64,000 nucleotides of DNA from Vitis vinifera (taxonomy: Eukaryota; Streptophyta; Magnoliopsida; Vitales; Vitaceae): the NCBI RefSeq assembly GCF_030704535.1, contig NC_081820.1, forward strand, positions 21,889,001-21,953,000. Direction: 5' to 3'. Made by a program: the position numbers and the translations under genes. The notes under the pieces were generated by a model, which saw only the letters and a list, made by a program, of their open reading frames with translations, made no database searches and was not told the origin of the DNA. Shown piece after piece: positions 12,601 through 25,098 of this stretch (position 1 is its first letter; every line of letters begins with the position of its first letter).

Positions 12601-15600
12601 TACAGCTACAAGATCTTCTACTTTATTCTTAGATTTCTGGTCATTGATATGTCCATGCAGGGCCCCAATGGATTGGATCATACCTTCCTAGAATATCATA
12701 AATGCCAGCATGATAGTTAGGGATTCTATAATATGCTTGCAAACTGATAAGGAAACAAAAATGAACAGCGACAAGCTATGAAATAAATATAGACAGCTAA
12801 TTTACAACCATGAACCATCATGAATGAAGAGATAGAAAATCAAGCTTACAGAATAGTTTCAACCACTAGGAACCTAACAGAATAAATCTGTAATTTTTTG
12901 TATACTCAACAAAACCATTAGATTTAAATGTCATGCCAGTCCTTGTCTCAAGCTAACTTCTTCTCTTGTTAGGAGCAAGAAACTTGAGAAACATCAACTT
13001 GTTATTGGAAGAGTCGCACTTCCCCCTCGCAACAAAACTGCCTGAAGCAAGTTTCTTCAGCTTCTCTTGTAAGAAGTAAGAAGCTCACAAGACACAACTT
13101 GTTTCTTAAACAGTGACCTTCCACCTCCAACGTGGCATACCTGAAGGAAAGTTTTCCCCTCTTCAATCTCTTATAAACTGTTATTAAATGCTATTATTCA
13201 ATTGCAAGGGTTTTCTACTTGCAATAAAATTCCAATCCTATGTTTTAAACAATAGTTTTGTAATGCTACATAAAAGAAAAACAATTATTACAAGGGCAAC
13301 TTGATTTGTAGCTTCAGTGAAAAGGGAGGATATTAGGAGAGAGGACTGAATAGTGATGATCTGACAACTCCCTCCCACATCAAAATTAAGCCATAGGAAA
13401 AGGCATAAGCATTGTACTTGCAAACATATTCTACATCAGTGTATACTTGATTAATTTTTCCCCTTACCAAGGTAGCACACATGTGAGGCAATAGGCATGT
13501 CATTAAAACCAATGAATTCCAAGTGCGATAAACTTTCCCTGGTTTACTTAGTATTTTCTTCATTTTATTTAATTTGTCGAACATTAATAAACTCTTTTTT
13601 TGGATTCACCATTTTTTAACAGATAGGTGCACACAGACAGGCCTATTAAACCCACCAAATTTTGGAAAAAATGATTATCACCAGGAAATAAATGAAACAT
13701 GCTGCTGATGCCAGGATATCTATCTGGGTTCAACTAGAAAAGCATTATATATCTGTCTGTTATGATGACAATTACACCCAATTTTGTGCATCAAGATTAT
13801 GAATAAAGATGAACTACTAATAATTTAAAACCAATCGACTAAGGCAAGCATGTAATCTATCAGGAACAGTTGCACTTAAACATTTAGGAAAGAGACTGTA
13901 ACTGACCATTGTATTTCCAACATTCTGAGGCATATCAAACCCCTCACAAAGTGCTTTGGGAATACTGAAGTCCTCCAGATCCATCTTTAAATGGTAAAGA
14001 CAAGGCAAACCAGCTAACTTTGGCGAAATAGTGGATATTCTAGATGAGACATGAGAACCTCCATACTCCAAGATGATGCCGAATTTGTTAAATGGAAATG
14101 ATGCAGATATGTGCCTTCAGGATAAAGGAATAGTTAGAAATTTTTGTTTATGGTTTATAATGACTAGAACCTAAAATGTTCCCCTGAAGCAACCATGGAC
14201 AGTTTGGTGATGATAGTAAAACTGATGAATAATGATATAAGAAATTGATATTCTAGACTAAAGAAACCCTATATCTCACTGAATGTCATTGAGTGTCCTG
14301 TTAAATCCATGATCACTATGAAAAGGATTTTGTATCCAGTTTTGGCAGGTAATTTCACAGAGTTTGAATTGTACATGTAGGTTTTGGTTTTGTGATTGGC
14401 ATTTCTTGGTCAAGAGAAAAAGAGTAGAAATTGCATTAGGCAGATAATATGCGTTTCCTGCTGGTAGAATTCCAAGAGAAAGCATACCATATGAGACCAG
14501 AACTTACTCTTGGCTTGCTATTAAGCAATCTGAATGCAACAGATCATCTATTTTACCATCTGTGAATTCATTACTCTCACAGGCATCTGGATGATTCTTA
14601 TTATGCATGTGAAAATTTTGTAGCTCATTGAATGATATTCTCATGGAAGTCAACAACTTCTTCAAAGACAACCAGAAAACTTGCTCAGCCACAATCAATA
14701 CTTTCAAATTTCCTGTAGCAGCATTCGACTGCAAAATTCCCTGGATGACAGATAGTGAGGGGTGTGATCTAGTTAGTTCTTTGTCAGCCTTCTCATGTGC
14801 ATCTTCAATCAATGACTGAAGCAAGCTTAATCTACATTTCAAATACTCCAGGTTTTGATATAACTTGTCTAAATATAGATGAGTTGTGTGGATGCCATAG
14901 AAACACAAGTACCAAGCCATCTGCTTAATTGCATACAATGTGACCAATGTCATTATGCTTTCATCTCCATGAGCCAAAGGGCTTCGCTGTGAACATAGTT
15001 TCTTAATGCAGTCCATCAACCTCTCTTTTGGAAGCCTGAGCAATTGATAACTGTCTGCATCTAGAAATAAATCAAGCATCTTTTTCAGCTCTGTATTATT
15101 CTCCAATATGGTTAGATAGTTCTTTTGCAAGATACTAATGATGGCCACAATATTGTCAGACAACTTAACCTGGTAAAGCCTAATATCCCACTTCTGAAAT
15201 TGTACTTCAGTGGAAGCACATACTGCAATTTGGTCACTGGATGAAACCATGGGAATTGCAGCCTTGTTATCAATGTCCTTGATGGCAGGTTCAATATTTG
15301 CTCTACCAGGAGCTTTCTGAGGATTTAAGAAAAACTCAAGATCACTGAACTGATACAAAGATTTGAATAATGATGAAACTTTCTCTGCAGTAGTGTGAGA
15401 AGATAGTTCTTCATCCCCGGCTTTTCGACGTCCAATATCCAACAACTTACTTGAAGTGCCTCCAATGAGATGCCCATTAAGCATTGAGTTTCCACCAGAG
15501 AGCATGTTGAGTGATTCCTTGCTTTCTTCTATATCTTCCATATTTGAGGTGTCACCTGAGAAGACAAAATCAAATACAAGCATCCCACAATCAACAGTTT

Positions 15601-18600
15601 TCAGATCTGAATCAATACTGTAACTATCTATCCCCTCAAACATCTTCCGATAAGTGGAATATATAACAGAGTTGCATTTATCTTCCTCCAAAAGATGCCA
15701 ATCCAAATATATCCCATCAGATGCCAATAAAGGCTGTGACTTTAGCTCTGCTAGTATTTCCTCAACAATGGCATGGACTGACATTATCTTTTCATGATCA
15801 GTGAAACCAGGTACAGGAAGTGCCTTGAATGTGTCATCAACAAGAGCTAGCTCATGACTAACAATCAATTCATGAAAATTCTTTACATTCATATGCTCCA
15901 TGAACAACTGTCCACATGCTCCTGGTTCATCGTCTGTTTGTAACATGGAAAAAACTTCCAAAAACTGAGATGAATCCGTATCAAGGATCTGGAATTCCTG
16001 AAAATGAATTGGGCTTAGTGATGAGAAAGAAAAGTTATCTGATATCCTGGGAAGAAATTCTGAGTTCCCTTCAAAATGTGAATTCTCCAAAGTGCTCATA
16101 AAAATATCCATTTCTAGGAACAAATTTTGGCTAGTCAACTCATATTTGAGGCACTGCTTTGATGAACAATGACCTGAAAAATATTCTAGCATAATTTCCA
16201 TAGAACCCAAAAGCTCCTTGCCATCAACCATCACGTCTTCTTTTTGAGTCCAACAATGGGATTTAATGTTTTCAAAATGTAAAAGAAGTTCATCATCCAC
16301 CGAAAGAGTTGTTGAAATTCCCAAATTTGTCTCATCCACTTCTAAAAGAGGAAATGTGCTATGACAACAGTGAATTTGCTCCTGAATAGAACTGGCATCT
16401 TCCAACATATAAGTCTTTTGATCCATAGGGTAATTCACAGTAATATCTTCAACTGAATAAACTGAATAAACTGATTCTAGAACTACATGAGGATATTGCA
16501 TTTTAAGCCCTGGTTTGAGCATATCCTGAAAGAAAGACCTATGCTTGTTATAAAACCAATAAAAGCTTATAACTTTTAAGATCATAAGGATACAAGGAAA
16601 AGGGCAACTAAAAGACCTGTAAGAACTGTATTGTTTTAAAATATGACAAATGGACCATGGGATCTAGCAACAACAATCCAATTACACATTTTTTTAAAGG
16701 GAAAAAAAAAAAAAAAAAAAGCTAAGAAAGCAACTCCTGAAAGTACTTGAACAATAGTTCTTATAAAAATATTACCCATTTTTTATTTTCTTGTCATCCA
16801 TCCAGTTATCTCCAGCCTTCTGTGCAAGTAGTATACTTACAAAAAAAGGCCATCATGGGGGACAAAACCAAAATAACAATAATAATACTAATAATAGGAA
16901 TTGAAGTTTTGGCTGTGATTTGTTAAATATAAGAAGGTATTTTTTATCTTTGGTTCTCATACCATATTTAAAATGTAAAGGCAATAAATGGCACAATGAT
17001 AACTGAAAATTTTACCTTGAAGGATACAAGTAGAGTTTCTCAATGGTTCTGATTCATGAAGGTCCTATGAAAAACTCATTACCAACTTTTTGAAGACAAT
17101 TTAAAGCCAGATTGCAATAAATGCACAGACAAACAAACACAAAGCCTATAAGTGGGGTCTGCCACAAAAGTGCTTCCCTCAACTGCTAAATGTGGTTCTA
17201 TTTTCCAGCTAAATTCAACTTTTTGGAACACTAAAATTAAAACTGAGACTAACCCCCATTCTCAAAGCAAAAAAAAAATTAGAAAATAAAATTCTTGTTG
17301 CTATGTGTCAGTTGAAAAAAAAATGGATTTAAATATATCTTTTAGTAACATATAATTTATATAATATAAAGGGTTTTTAGATTTTGACCAGATTATTTTC
17401 AATGTCTGGAACTTCAAGGGGAATTTGCATCTCCTCATTTTCAAATAACCAAGCATTTTCCTGCACAATGAAATAACAAACAAGATATAACACAGAGCAC
17501 ATGTTTTTCAAAAAATATACAGAAGAAGTTTGTGTGCACATCCTTGTTTAAATATAACAAGAACTTTACCAACAACATATCTAGCTCTGGTGTGTCAAAT
17601 TGTACTATTTGAAACTTGTTTTCATCCCCATGATCAATGGTGATTTTATTTCCCTCCTGCAATGACATTGAATGGTCTGTAAAGATGAAGAATAAAACAA
17701 AGAAAAAAATCTATCATTTAATGTAGGTATTCCACTCCTGGAAATTCAATCTCCAGGATTTTGGATCCCAACTTTCTGTGACTCTCCACCTCCCTTTCCT
17801 CATCAGAGGCCTCAGCTTCTTTCTAGAAATTGCAAAAAACAGCAAAAGAAAATCCAATGAGCAAAATCAGAGCTGTTCAGAATCCTTCATCTAAAAATTC
17901 CCTTTCCAGCAGAACTTCAATCCTTGAAGAATCAGATCAAGCACTAGCAAGAAATTTCCTATTGCAGTAAACTTTTAGCTAATGTTAGCAAATACATACT
18001 CAAGGAGAGACTTCCAGGAATCAGGAAGAAAGAGAAACGTAGATGGGATCAGTAGTCCCCTATTTGATTGCTGAGAAAAGAAGGAAAAGAAAACAACGCT
18101 CCTTCCAGTCTTATCTTTGAGCATTGTATCCAATGCTTTCACAACTGTAAATTCCTATCGATAATTTTTTGCCATTTTCAAATCTTAGCATAATCAACTG
18201 AAATTTCGTAAGGAAAAAAAAATTACGTCTAAGAACAAAAGCAAAATGGAAATCCGGTTCACAACTATATAGCACTAAACAGGAAATATAGTTGCCTCAG
18301 AAATTTGAATTCCAATGCTTCTAGAAGTGAAACTCCATTTCTTATCTAAAGAATCTTTCAACATATCAAACCAAATGCTAGAGAAATTGTCATTTCAAAT
18401 ACTTCAGTAAATTTTTGATACATATTTAGTCATGTTGTTGAATATCAAGATACAATTAGTCATGTTGTCAAACATGAAGACACAATTAACTAAAGATTTA
18501 GAAGGATGATTAAAAAGAAAAGGAAAGAAGCAACTGAAACCTGTATTTGATCAAACCCATCGAGTTTCAATTTTTTTTGTTTCTCTTCTTTTTCTACATT

Positions 18601-19174
18601 TTTCAAAGAAAACACAAGGAGCACCATTGTCGCATTTGATTTCAGTATTGACCAAAATCTCAGAGTAAGCATTAACAGATTTGACGAAAACTAATTAAAA
18701 CGCAAGAGGCAAAATAATACTTTCAGAACATTATTCGATGACATAAAACATAAAATTCACATATTATTTAAAATATTTCAGTTTCTTTTCCTCTCCTCCG
18801 TTTCTCAGCACCTGAACGGAGTCTCACTCCTTTTATTGTACCTCCAAAGACCGAATCTCAGCACCTCCGGCCATGAAACTCCTCCGCTCATCATAAGTGA
18901 AACCTGCGACTCCGCCCTCAATAATCTGAGGAAGAACATCCGAAAAAAGTCTAGAAAGAGCAGCGTCGATCGGCAACCTGTCGATTGCGAGAGAGAAGGA
19001 GAGGACGGAGTGGAAGGATGAGCAGAGGATGTCTTCAAAGTTGCAGAGAGTGGGAGGAGGAGGATGCGGAACTGGGAGGTGGAGGAAAGTTAGGGTTTCT
19101 GGGGCTCTGGATGACGATGATGATGATGAAGCAGAGGGAGTGAAATAGTTGGTGGTGAGGAATCGAGTTCGCAT
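9659..19174 (-). CDS. SHOC1: SHOC1 (ZIP2/SPO16-partner class), XPF-like meiotic crossover protein, 10 exons
   Basis: Exons on the minus strand: 19174-18842, 17822-17736, 17656-17570, 17460-17389, 17064-17016, 16509-14508, 14114-13907, 12687-12202, 11506-9830 and 9748-9659, about 1,696 residues. The N-terminus MRTRFL, the PIDAALSRL segment, the central MEKEGTQVVERDSSLP segment and the tail TPIDKRARQ match plant SHOC1, a ZMM factor that works with PTD to stabilise recombination intermediates for class I crossovers. Residues about 1009-1070 form the XPF nuclease-like fold and about 1171-1230 the helix-hairpin-helix region. The XPF catalytic ERKxxxD signature reads ERDSSLPVD here, consistent with a DNA-binding pseudonuclease. 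The long C-terminus is low complexity and probably disordered. Exon 2 has a competing donor at 17790, which would give 1,678 residues. The 1.2-kb intron between 13907 and 12687 could hide a further exon. The gene appears intact. Confidence 0.92.
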
Positions 19175-19222
19175 GGCATGTATTCAGTGGAGGAAATGAG
19201 TAGGTGGATTTGGATTGGTTTC

Positions 19223-19230
19223 TATTTATA
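19223..19230 (-). promoter_or_regulatory. TATA box of SHOC1
   Basis: The minus strand reads TATAAATA about 50 bases upstream of the SHOC1 start codon. That places transcription initiation roughly 20 bases before the ATG and implies a very short leader. The call rests on the match and position only. Confidence 0.6.
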
Positions 19231-19591
19231 GGACCCGGAGGGAGTCGCATGGGCTAGAGTGCGCGGGGGTTGTAGGGTCCCACGGTTTTTTTGAATTTCT
19301 GGAGACGAAAAGCAAATACAGTGATATTTTTCTACGACCTGACTGACTCCTCTTGACCCTGATTGCTATGATTCTATCTTCTATGCGAGCGGTACATGGG
19401 ACTCATGGCAATGACAGTACAGCACCCATATGATATCTGGACCCCATCTGCCAGTGATTTTCTGTCACGTTTGCGCTTTTTTTTTTTTTTTTTTAAAAAA
19501 AATTATTATTTAAAAATTATTTTCAAAATTTATTGATCATGTTTTTTTTTTTATGTTAGAAATGTTTGTTAAAAACATGTTCAAATATAGG

Positions 19592-19834
19592 AGGTGTTTG
19601 TTTTTTTTTTTCTTAATTATAAATTAAATTTAAAATTAAATACTACTTAATAGTATTATATATTAAATTATTTATTTTTAAATATTTTAATTTTATTAAA
19701 TATTTAAAAATAAAGAAAAATTGAATAGATTATTTTTACTATTAAAAAAATTAAATATTTTGATTTTTTTTTTCTATTCAATAAAAAGTTTAAGAAATAA
19801 ACAATAAATTAAAAAAACAAACAAACAAACAAAC
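19592..19834. repeat. MITE-like repeat, family A copy 3
   Basis: It begins ggtgtttgttttttttttt and ends in aaaaaaacaaacaaacaaac, with an interior of alternating attaaat and aatattt palindromes. The inverted ends match the other family A copies. The right edge has expanded into an (acaa)n tract. Confidence 0.5.
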
Positions 19835-20227
19835 TTTCTAAAATTTCAACAAAAAGTTAATTAATAATTAATAAATTGTTAGTAAAAATAAATTCATCTT
19901 CTTTATATGATTCTATTTATACTCATCCTACAAAGGCCCAACCGTCCAAAGACTTACAATGGGGATTGTTTGGCTCAGAACATATTCATCTCATACTCTT
20001 TACTTATCTTGTGGCTTATAATGGGACTTAATCATTCTCATAGTGATATTTATCATTTAATATTTAGTATCTAGTGATATATCATATTGTTTTATTTATC
20101 CCATAGTATATATGTGTTATTATCATCGAGTATTGCTTGCCTGTCATATATGTCAACCATGGCAGACCAGAGTCACCGCGCTGTCTGAATCGGGCTCAAG
20201 CGATTTCCGCGAAAACCGCTGGTTATG

Positions 20228-20407
20228 CCACGTGTATGTTCGTTCCCTCGCAGTGGTTCAAAAAATTTCCAAACTGCAGTTAACACGTATCCCCTCCACT
20301 TCGCCTCATTACAAAACCGCTCAGCCACGACTATCATGCCACGTGGACATCAGCCACAACACAAGGCGTCATCGACCATATACGTGTCCCTGCACGCATA
20401 CGTGTCC
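20228..20407 (+). promoter_or_regulatory. ABRE/G-box cluster upstream of the LTI65-like gene
   Basis: Four ACGTG cores lie within 180 bases: CCACGTGT at 20228-20235, the palindromic G-box CCACGTGG at 20339-20346, TACGTGTCC at 20381-20389 and ACGTGTCC at 20400-20407. ACGTGTC and CACGTG are the known binding cores of ABF/AREB bZIP factors, and multiple copies are the usual requirement for ABA response. The cluster sits 60-240 bases before the likely TATA box. Sites were seen directly; ABA, drought or cold control is inferred from them and from the gene product. Confidence 0.75.
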
Positions 20408-20465
20408 GTCTCTGCGCTCGCCACCGCATGAGGATGTGGCACACCCATGCAAGCATGCCCTATCC

Positions 20466-20473
20466 CTATATAC
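20466..20473 (+). promoter_or_regulatory. TATA box of the LTI65-like gene
   Basis: The sequence CTATATAC lies about 105 bases upstream of the ATG and just downstream of the ABRE cluster. It is the best TATA match in the interval, and the spacing fits a leader of about 75 bases. Confidence 0.65.
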
Positions 20474-20575
20474 CTTCTCAACCCTATCTTGTCCTGTCAA
20501 CATTCTCCGTTTTCTGCATTCAAAACGCAAAGCACAACACAAGGCACTCTTTTTAGTGTGAAAACTGAAACCTCC

Positions 20576-22991
20576 ATGGATTATCCCCAAACAGGACATC
20601 CTCATGGCCATCATTACGAGGAAGACCCCCACAGCGTTGGGCTACATTCTGGTGAGAGACTCTGTTTCTGTAAGGGTAGTGTTGGAAACCGCAAGTAATG
20701 GTATTGTTTGCTTTTTCTCAGTTTGTTCTAATATGAGTTTCTCTGTCTCAGCGACGGAAGGTGAGGATCACCATGAGAAGAAGTCGGTTCTGAAGAAGGT
20801 GAAGGACAAGGCCAAGAAGATAAAGGACACCATTACAAAGCATGGCCATGGCCAGCATCACGATGAACATGGTCAGGAGTTTGATGAAGAGGATGATGAG
20901 GATGAAGAAATGGCGGAAGAACAGGGTGGACAGAGTATGTTTCCTTACCAAACAGTCTACGATGTTGATTTTGTTTTTCATTTTTCTTCTATATTTGTAC
21001 GCACTACAAAATTTATAAAAAGAAAAAAAGTCAAATGGTAAGAAATTGGGTTGTTTTCCTGTTTCCTATCTCAAGAATGGAAGCATGGATGGGATACATG
21101 CAAGTAAAATAAATTTCTTATTTTTCTATTTTCTAATGATTTTGGGATAAGTTAAGGGGTATAGGCCTTTTAGTTTCTTACACAGTCGATGGTACCAAGG
21201 CTGTTTGGTTTATAAAATTTGAAGGAAAATGAAAGGAAAAAAAATATAAAGAAAAAATCAAACTCATTTTATTTTTTTGATTCATCAATACAAAAATTAA
21301 ATAATTTAAATATATATAAGTTTTTAACTAGTTTCAATTATATTTAATTTTTTTTATATTTTTCATATTACAATCAAACATGAAAATTTTTTGATGAATT
21401 TTCTGCGAATCCATGCAGAATATGAGTCAACTGTTATTAAAAGCAGAACCATCCCAATGGAAGAATTGTATGCAGGGCAAAGTGGGCCAACTTTGGAAAG
21501 AACAACAGCCATGAAAGAGGACCCTCTTGTTCCAAAAGACGCGACAACTACTCCATTTCCAAGCCAGACTCCTGGGAAAGAGGACACTTCAAGGCAGTAT
21601 GGGGACAATCTGGGAAGGCCAACGGCAATGGAGGATCACCCTTATGCCCCGGATAACACACCCCAAACCTTTTCTGTTGAGCCATATTCAACTACAAGGC
21701 TTGATGAGCATCCGAAAGAGGGAAACCCGGAGAAATCTAGAGTCAATTTAGGAGCATCAATGGGTTTAGAGGAGAATCCTCACGCGCCGAAGGATAGGCC
21801 AGAAGCAGTTGATCCTCCCAACTATCAGACCAAGGTCGCTGATCCAACTGGTGATGGTAAGAACATCGTGTCTAGGAATCTAGGAGTTTCTTTTTAGAAA
21901 ACGTCCAATTTGTTCTGAGATTTTTTTTTTTTTTAATTACGATATCAACAGGTGGTGAAGAAGTGGTAATCGCTCCCATTATTAGTTCTTTTGACAAAAT
22001 AAGTGTACAGGATAAGCCAGAACAACCGTTTGCTACTAGGACAGGAAGCCATGACCAGTTCTCTCCAGAGCCACTTCCCGCCGAGACCAAAACCACAGAA
22101 GATCCCCAGGATACCAACAATGCTGAGAAGCCATCCAACGAGAAAACATACACCGAAAAGATCTCAACTGCAGCAATATCTGCAAAGAACACTGTAGCTT
22201 CAAAGCTTGGATATGGAGGGACCGACAAAGGAGAGGAAACGCATGAAGGAGGCGACCAAACTGCTAAAAAAACTTCCTCCGTAACTGAATATGGTAAGAA
22301 AATTGCAAACACATTGACTGAAACGCTTTCGCCTGTGTATGGGAAGGTGGCAGAAGCAGGAAGTGCAGTGAAGTCCAAGGTGCAAGGCACTGGTTCGGAA
22401 AGAGAAGGGCCTAAAGAGCATGACAAGGGTTCTGAACCGGAGGGCTGCAGAGCACCAGATAATGTAGTCTCAATGAAGGCCTATTTGGCTGAGAAGTTGA
22501 AGCCCAGCGATGAAGACAGGGCCCTTTCTGAGGTTATTTCGGATGCGTTGCAGAAGAGGAAGCAAGAGCCTGAGCTTGAGACTAAGTCTAAGCCAATGGG
22601 GAAGGTGACAGAGTCGGAGGAGGTGGCGAGGAGGCTGGGCACCGAAAATAAGCCTTCAGGGGAAGCCTCTGATTCTGGAGACGTGAAATTTGATTCTTCG
22701 AGCAATGTGAACTCTGGGTCTGGTGTGGTGGATAAGCTTAGAGGGGCAGTTAGTTCATGGCTTGGGAAAGGAGGAGACTCACAGACACGCCCACAGCCCA
22801 TTGGTAATGGATTATGCCACTATTTACTCCTTTTTTTTTTTAATTATTTTTTTGGGAGTTTTTCAGCTTGCAGATGTGACTTTTTTTCCCTTCTTTCTTT
22901 GGGAGTTTTAGCAGGCAATGAAGGTTTTTCCACTTCTGGCAATGGGGGAGAAAGGCAAGGAAATGACGTTGCGAAGGATAAAAGAACTTAG
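20576..22991 (+). CDS. LTI65: LTI65/CAP160-like low-temperature- and ABA-induced protein, 5 exons
   Basis: Exons: 20576-20651, 20752-20934, 21419-21856, 21952-22803 and 22915-22991. Every intron is phase 1, giving 541 residues. The protein is hydrophilic, without signal peptide or membrane segment. A His-rich start is followed by the basic KKSVLKKVKDKAKKIKDTI segment and an acidic EEDDEDEE run, as in LTI65/RD29B proteins. Repeated blocks with TTAMKED, PTAMEDHPYAP and MGLEENPHAPKD follow. The C-terminal half carries CAP160-type features (ASKLGYGG, NVVSMKAYLAEKLKP, VVDKLRGAVSSWLGKGG). The family accumulates under ABA, drought, salt and cold and is thought to protect membranes or proteins, but the biochemical activity is not defined. 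The ABRE cluster upstream supports this role. RD29A versus RD29B orthology cannot be settled here. Confidence 0.9.
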
Positions 22992-23903
22992 GCGCATTGG
23001 AAATGAAGTACTTGTGTTAGCGTCCATGTTGTGTGCTCTGTTTTTTCATGGTAAATAAGTGAATAGACACTATTCATGTGTATAAGTAGACTCTTCATGT
23101 GGATGATGTAATATGTAGTCTGTCATGAAAATCTGAGTTTTACGAGGAGAAGATGTAATGAGGACGAGTAATTTGTGGGTTTGTCACTACAGTATGTGTA
23201 ATTATTAATCAAGTCAAAAGGGATGTTTAGTGTGCCCCTTCAATAAGCTTAAAAGAATGTTATGAAAGGTTTTGAAGGCTTTCAAATCGTAATCCTATAC
23301 ATTGTTTAAACCTATTTTTATGTTGTCCTAAAAAAATTTAAAATTAAAGTGAATGGGAATAATTAATTTCAAGATAAATATAATTTAAAAATAAAGAAAT
23401 ATTATAATTTTTTTGTAATAAATAAGTCTTTCAAATTATATGCATTAAAAAAAGGTCAAAAAAAGGAAATTAAATTAATTTATTATTCATTTATACCTAT
23501 AAATGGGGTAGGTAGGATAGGGGATTTGTAGATAATATTTTTAATTGTTTTTTTATTATTTTTATATTTTGTTAGAATTGATTAAAAATAAAGTATTATA
23601 TATAAAAACTATTTTTAAAATATGTTTAAAAATATAAAAAAATTGATTTTTATTTACAAACAAATTTTTGTTTATATTATAAAACATTTTTGAAAATCAT
23701 TTTTGGATAACACTTCCTAAATAATTTGATTTTTTGAAGTCGATTGTAAATAGTGACTTTAACATGTGTTTTTTTTTAAAAGCTATTAAGAATTTTTAAT
23801 TTTTTTTTTGGTAAAGATGAGACCATTAATATTATTTTATAAAGTCAACCATAGTTTGTATTTATAAATTGTCAAAAATAAAATATTCTAAATTATTAAA
23901 AGG
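22992..23903. other. 3' flank of the LTI65-like gene and AT-rich spacer
   Basis: The first 250 bases are the probable 3' UTR, with the sequence running into AT-rich DNA from 23330. The block at about 23560-23720 resembles other non-coding dispersed repeats in this window (compare 35107-35412 and 50898-51260), with the recurring attaaaaataaa and aaaaccattttt-type segments. No gene is seen. Confidence 0.5.
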
Positions 23904-24101
23904 TGTTGTAAAATTATAAAGTGAAATGAGAAGAAAACAAGAAAGAGAAATTAGAATATAGAAAGAGAGTAGAATGCACAAAAAAAAAACTCACTTAAAA
24001 TTCATTAGGGGTTTCTCCCTTTTATAGGGAGTTACACAAGATATTTATGGATGATCATCTACAAGTTACCATAGTGGTACATAATCTCATATTTTATAAC
24101 A
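23904..24101 (-). repeat. 3' LTR of the copia element
   Basis: On the plus strand it begins TGTTGTAAAATTATAAAG and ends CATATTTTATAACA, the TG...CA ends of an LTR. The same sequence, diverged, is found at 30361-30555. It is flanked internally by the polypurine tract. Confidence 0.85.
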
Positions 24102-24324
24102 CTCCCCCTTGGATGATCATAAGAATATGTCTTATTAAAACCTTACTAGGAAAAACCCTATGGGAAAAACCTTAGTGAAGGAAAAAAAGTACAATATTCT
24201 TTTGGATTATTATAAATACCTCGTTAAAAACCTTGTCAGTAAAACCCATTGGGACAAAACCTAGACGAAGGAAAAAAGAGTGTAGTATATCCATATTATC
24301 ATTCTCCCACTCATGTAAACATGA

Positions 24325-24726
24325 TTATGATTTCTTCAACATTTCAAATGATAGATCTCTCAATCTTCGTATCACAAAGTCATACCTTAACTTTTTCAAT
24401 GTGGTCAAAGGTAACGCCTTTGTTAATAGATGTGTTAAATTATTGCATGATTGAATCTGTTGAACATCGATCTCACAATTCTTTTGAAGCTCATGAGTAT
24501 AGAAGAATTTAAGGGAGATATGCTTAGTTCTGTTACCTTTTATGAATCCTCCTTTAATTTGTGCAATACAAGCAACATTATCTTCAAGTAACTTGGTTGC
24601 ATTGCCTCTGATGGAAGGTAGTCCACATGTTTCTTGAATATGTTGGATCATTGACCTTAGTCGTATACATTCACGACTTGCTTCATGAGTTGCTAGTATT
24701 TCTGAATGATTTGATGATGTAGCCAC
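24325..24726 (-). pseudogene. copia RNase H / polyprotein C-terminal remnant
   Basis: A 133-residue open segment contains EILATHEASRECIRLRSM, LLEDNVACIAQIKGGFIKG and RTKHISLKFFYTHELQ, which are hallmarks of the copia RNase H domain and polyprotein end (DNxxCIxQ, RTKHIDxxxHxxR). In the last motif the usual acidic residue and histidine positions read SLKFFY, so the domain is degenerate. It ends close to the polypurine tract, in the order expected. Confidence 0.85.
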
Positions 24727-24783
24727 AATTGTTTGTTTGATAGATCTCTATAAGATAGCAGTACCATTGTAATTAAACACATA

Positions 24784-25098
24784 TCATGTTTGTGACTTAC
24801 CTTTATATGGATTTGAAAGATATTCTGCATCTGCATATCCAAACAATTGTTGTTTTGATTCTCTTGAGTAAAATAGACTCATACTAGTAGTTCCGCAAAG
24901 ATAACGCAATATATGTTTGATACCATACCAATGTCTTCGAGTTGGAGTGTAACTATATCTTGCTAATAAATTAACAAAAAAAACAATGTTTGGACGTATA
25001 CAATTGGCAAGATATATAAGTGTACCAATAGAACTAAGATATGGTACTTTAGGACCAAGTAATTCTTCATCTTTTTTCGCAAGGACGAAATGAGTCAT
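24784..25098 (-). pseudogene. copia RNase H N-terminal remnant (between RT and RNase H)
   Basis: The segment contains LLGPKVPYLSSIGTLIYLAN, RPNIVFFVNLLARY, HWYGIKHILRYLCGT and ESKQQLFGYADAEYL. These correspond to the copia stretch Y.S.IG.LMYL...TRPDI, HW..IK.ILRYL.GT and the first RNase H aspartate in GY.DA. It is separated from the downstream piece by stops, so it is non-functional. Confidence 0.85.

Larger units (their letters stand above)
19175..20575. other. Head-to-head spacer between SHOC1 and the LTI65-like gene
   Basis: Divergent promoters occupy the two ends of this 1.4-kb spacer. The middle is an AT-rich MITE-like copy (19592-19834). The right 400 bases are sharply more GC-rich and carry the ABRE cluster of the LTI65-like gene. 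A 149-codon plus-strand open frame at 20112-20561 falls inside that promoter and is not credible as a gene. Confidence 0.7.

Noticed and set aside
20112-20561. 149-codon plus-strand open frame before the LTI65-like gene
   Set aside because: It covers the ABRE cluster and TATA box, has no domain resemblance, and its Cys/His/Ser-rich composition is what GC-richer promoter DNA yields by chance.
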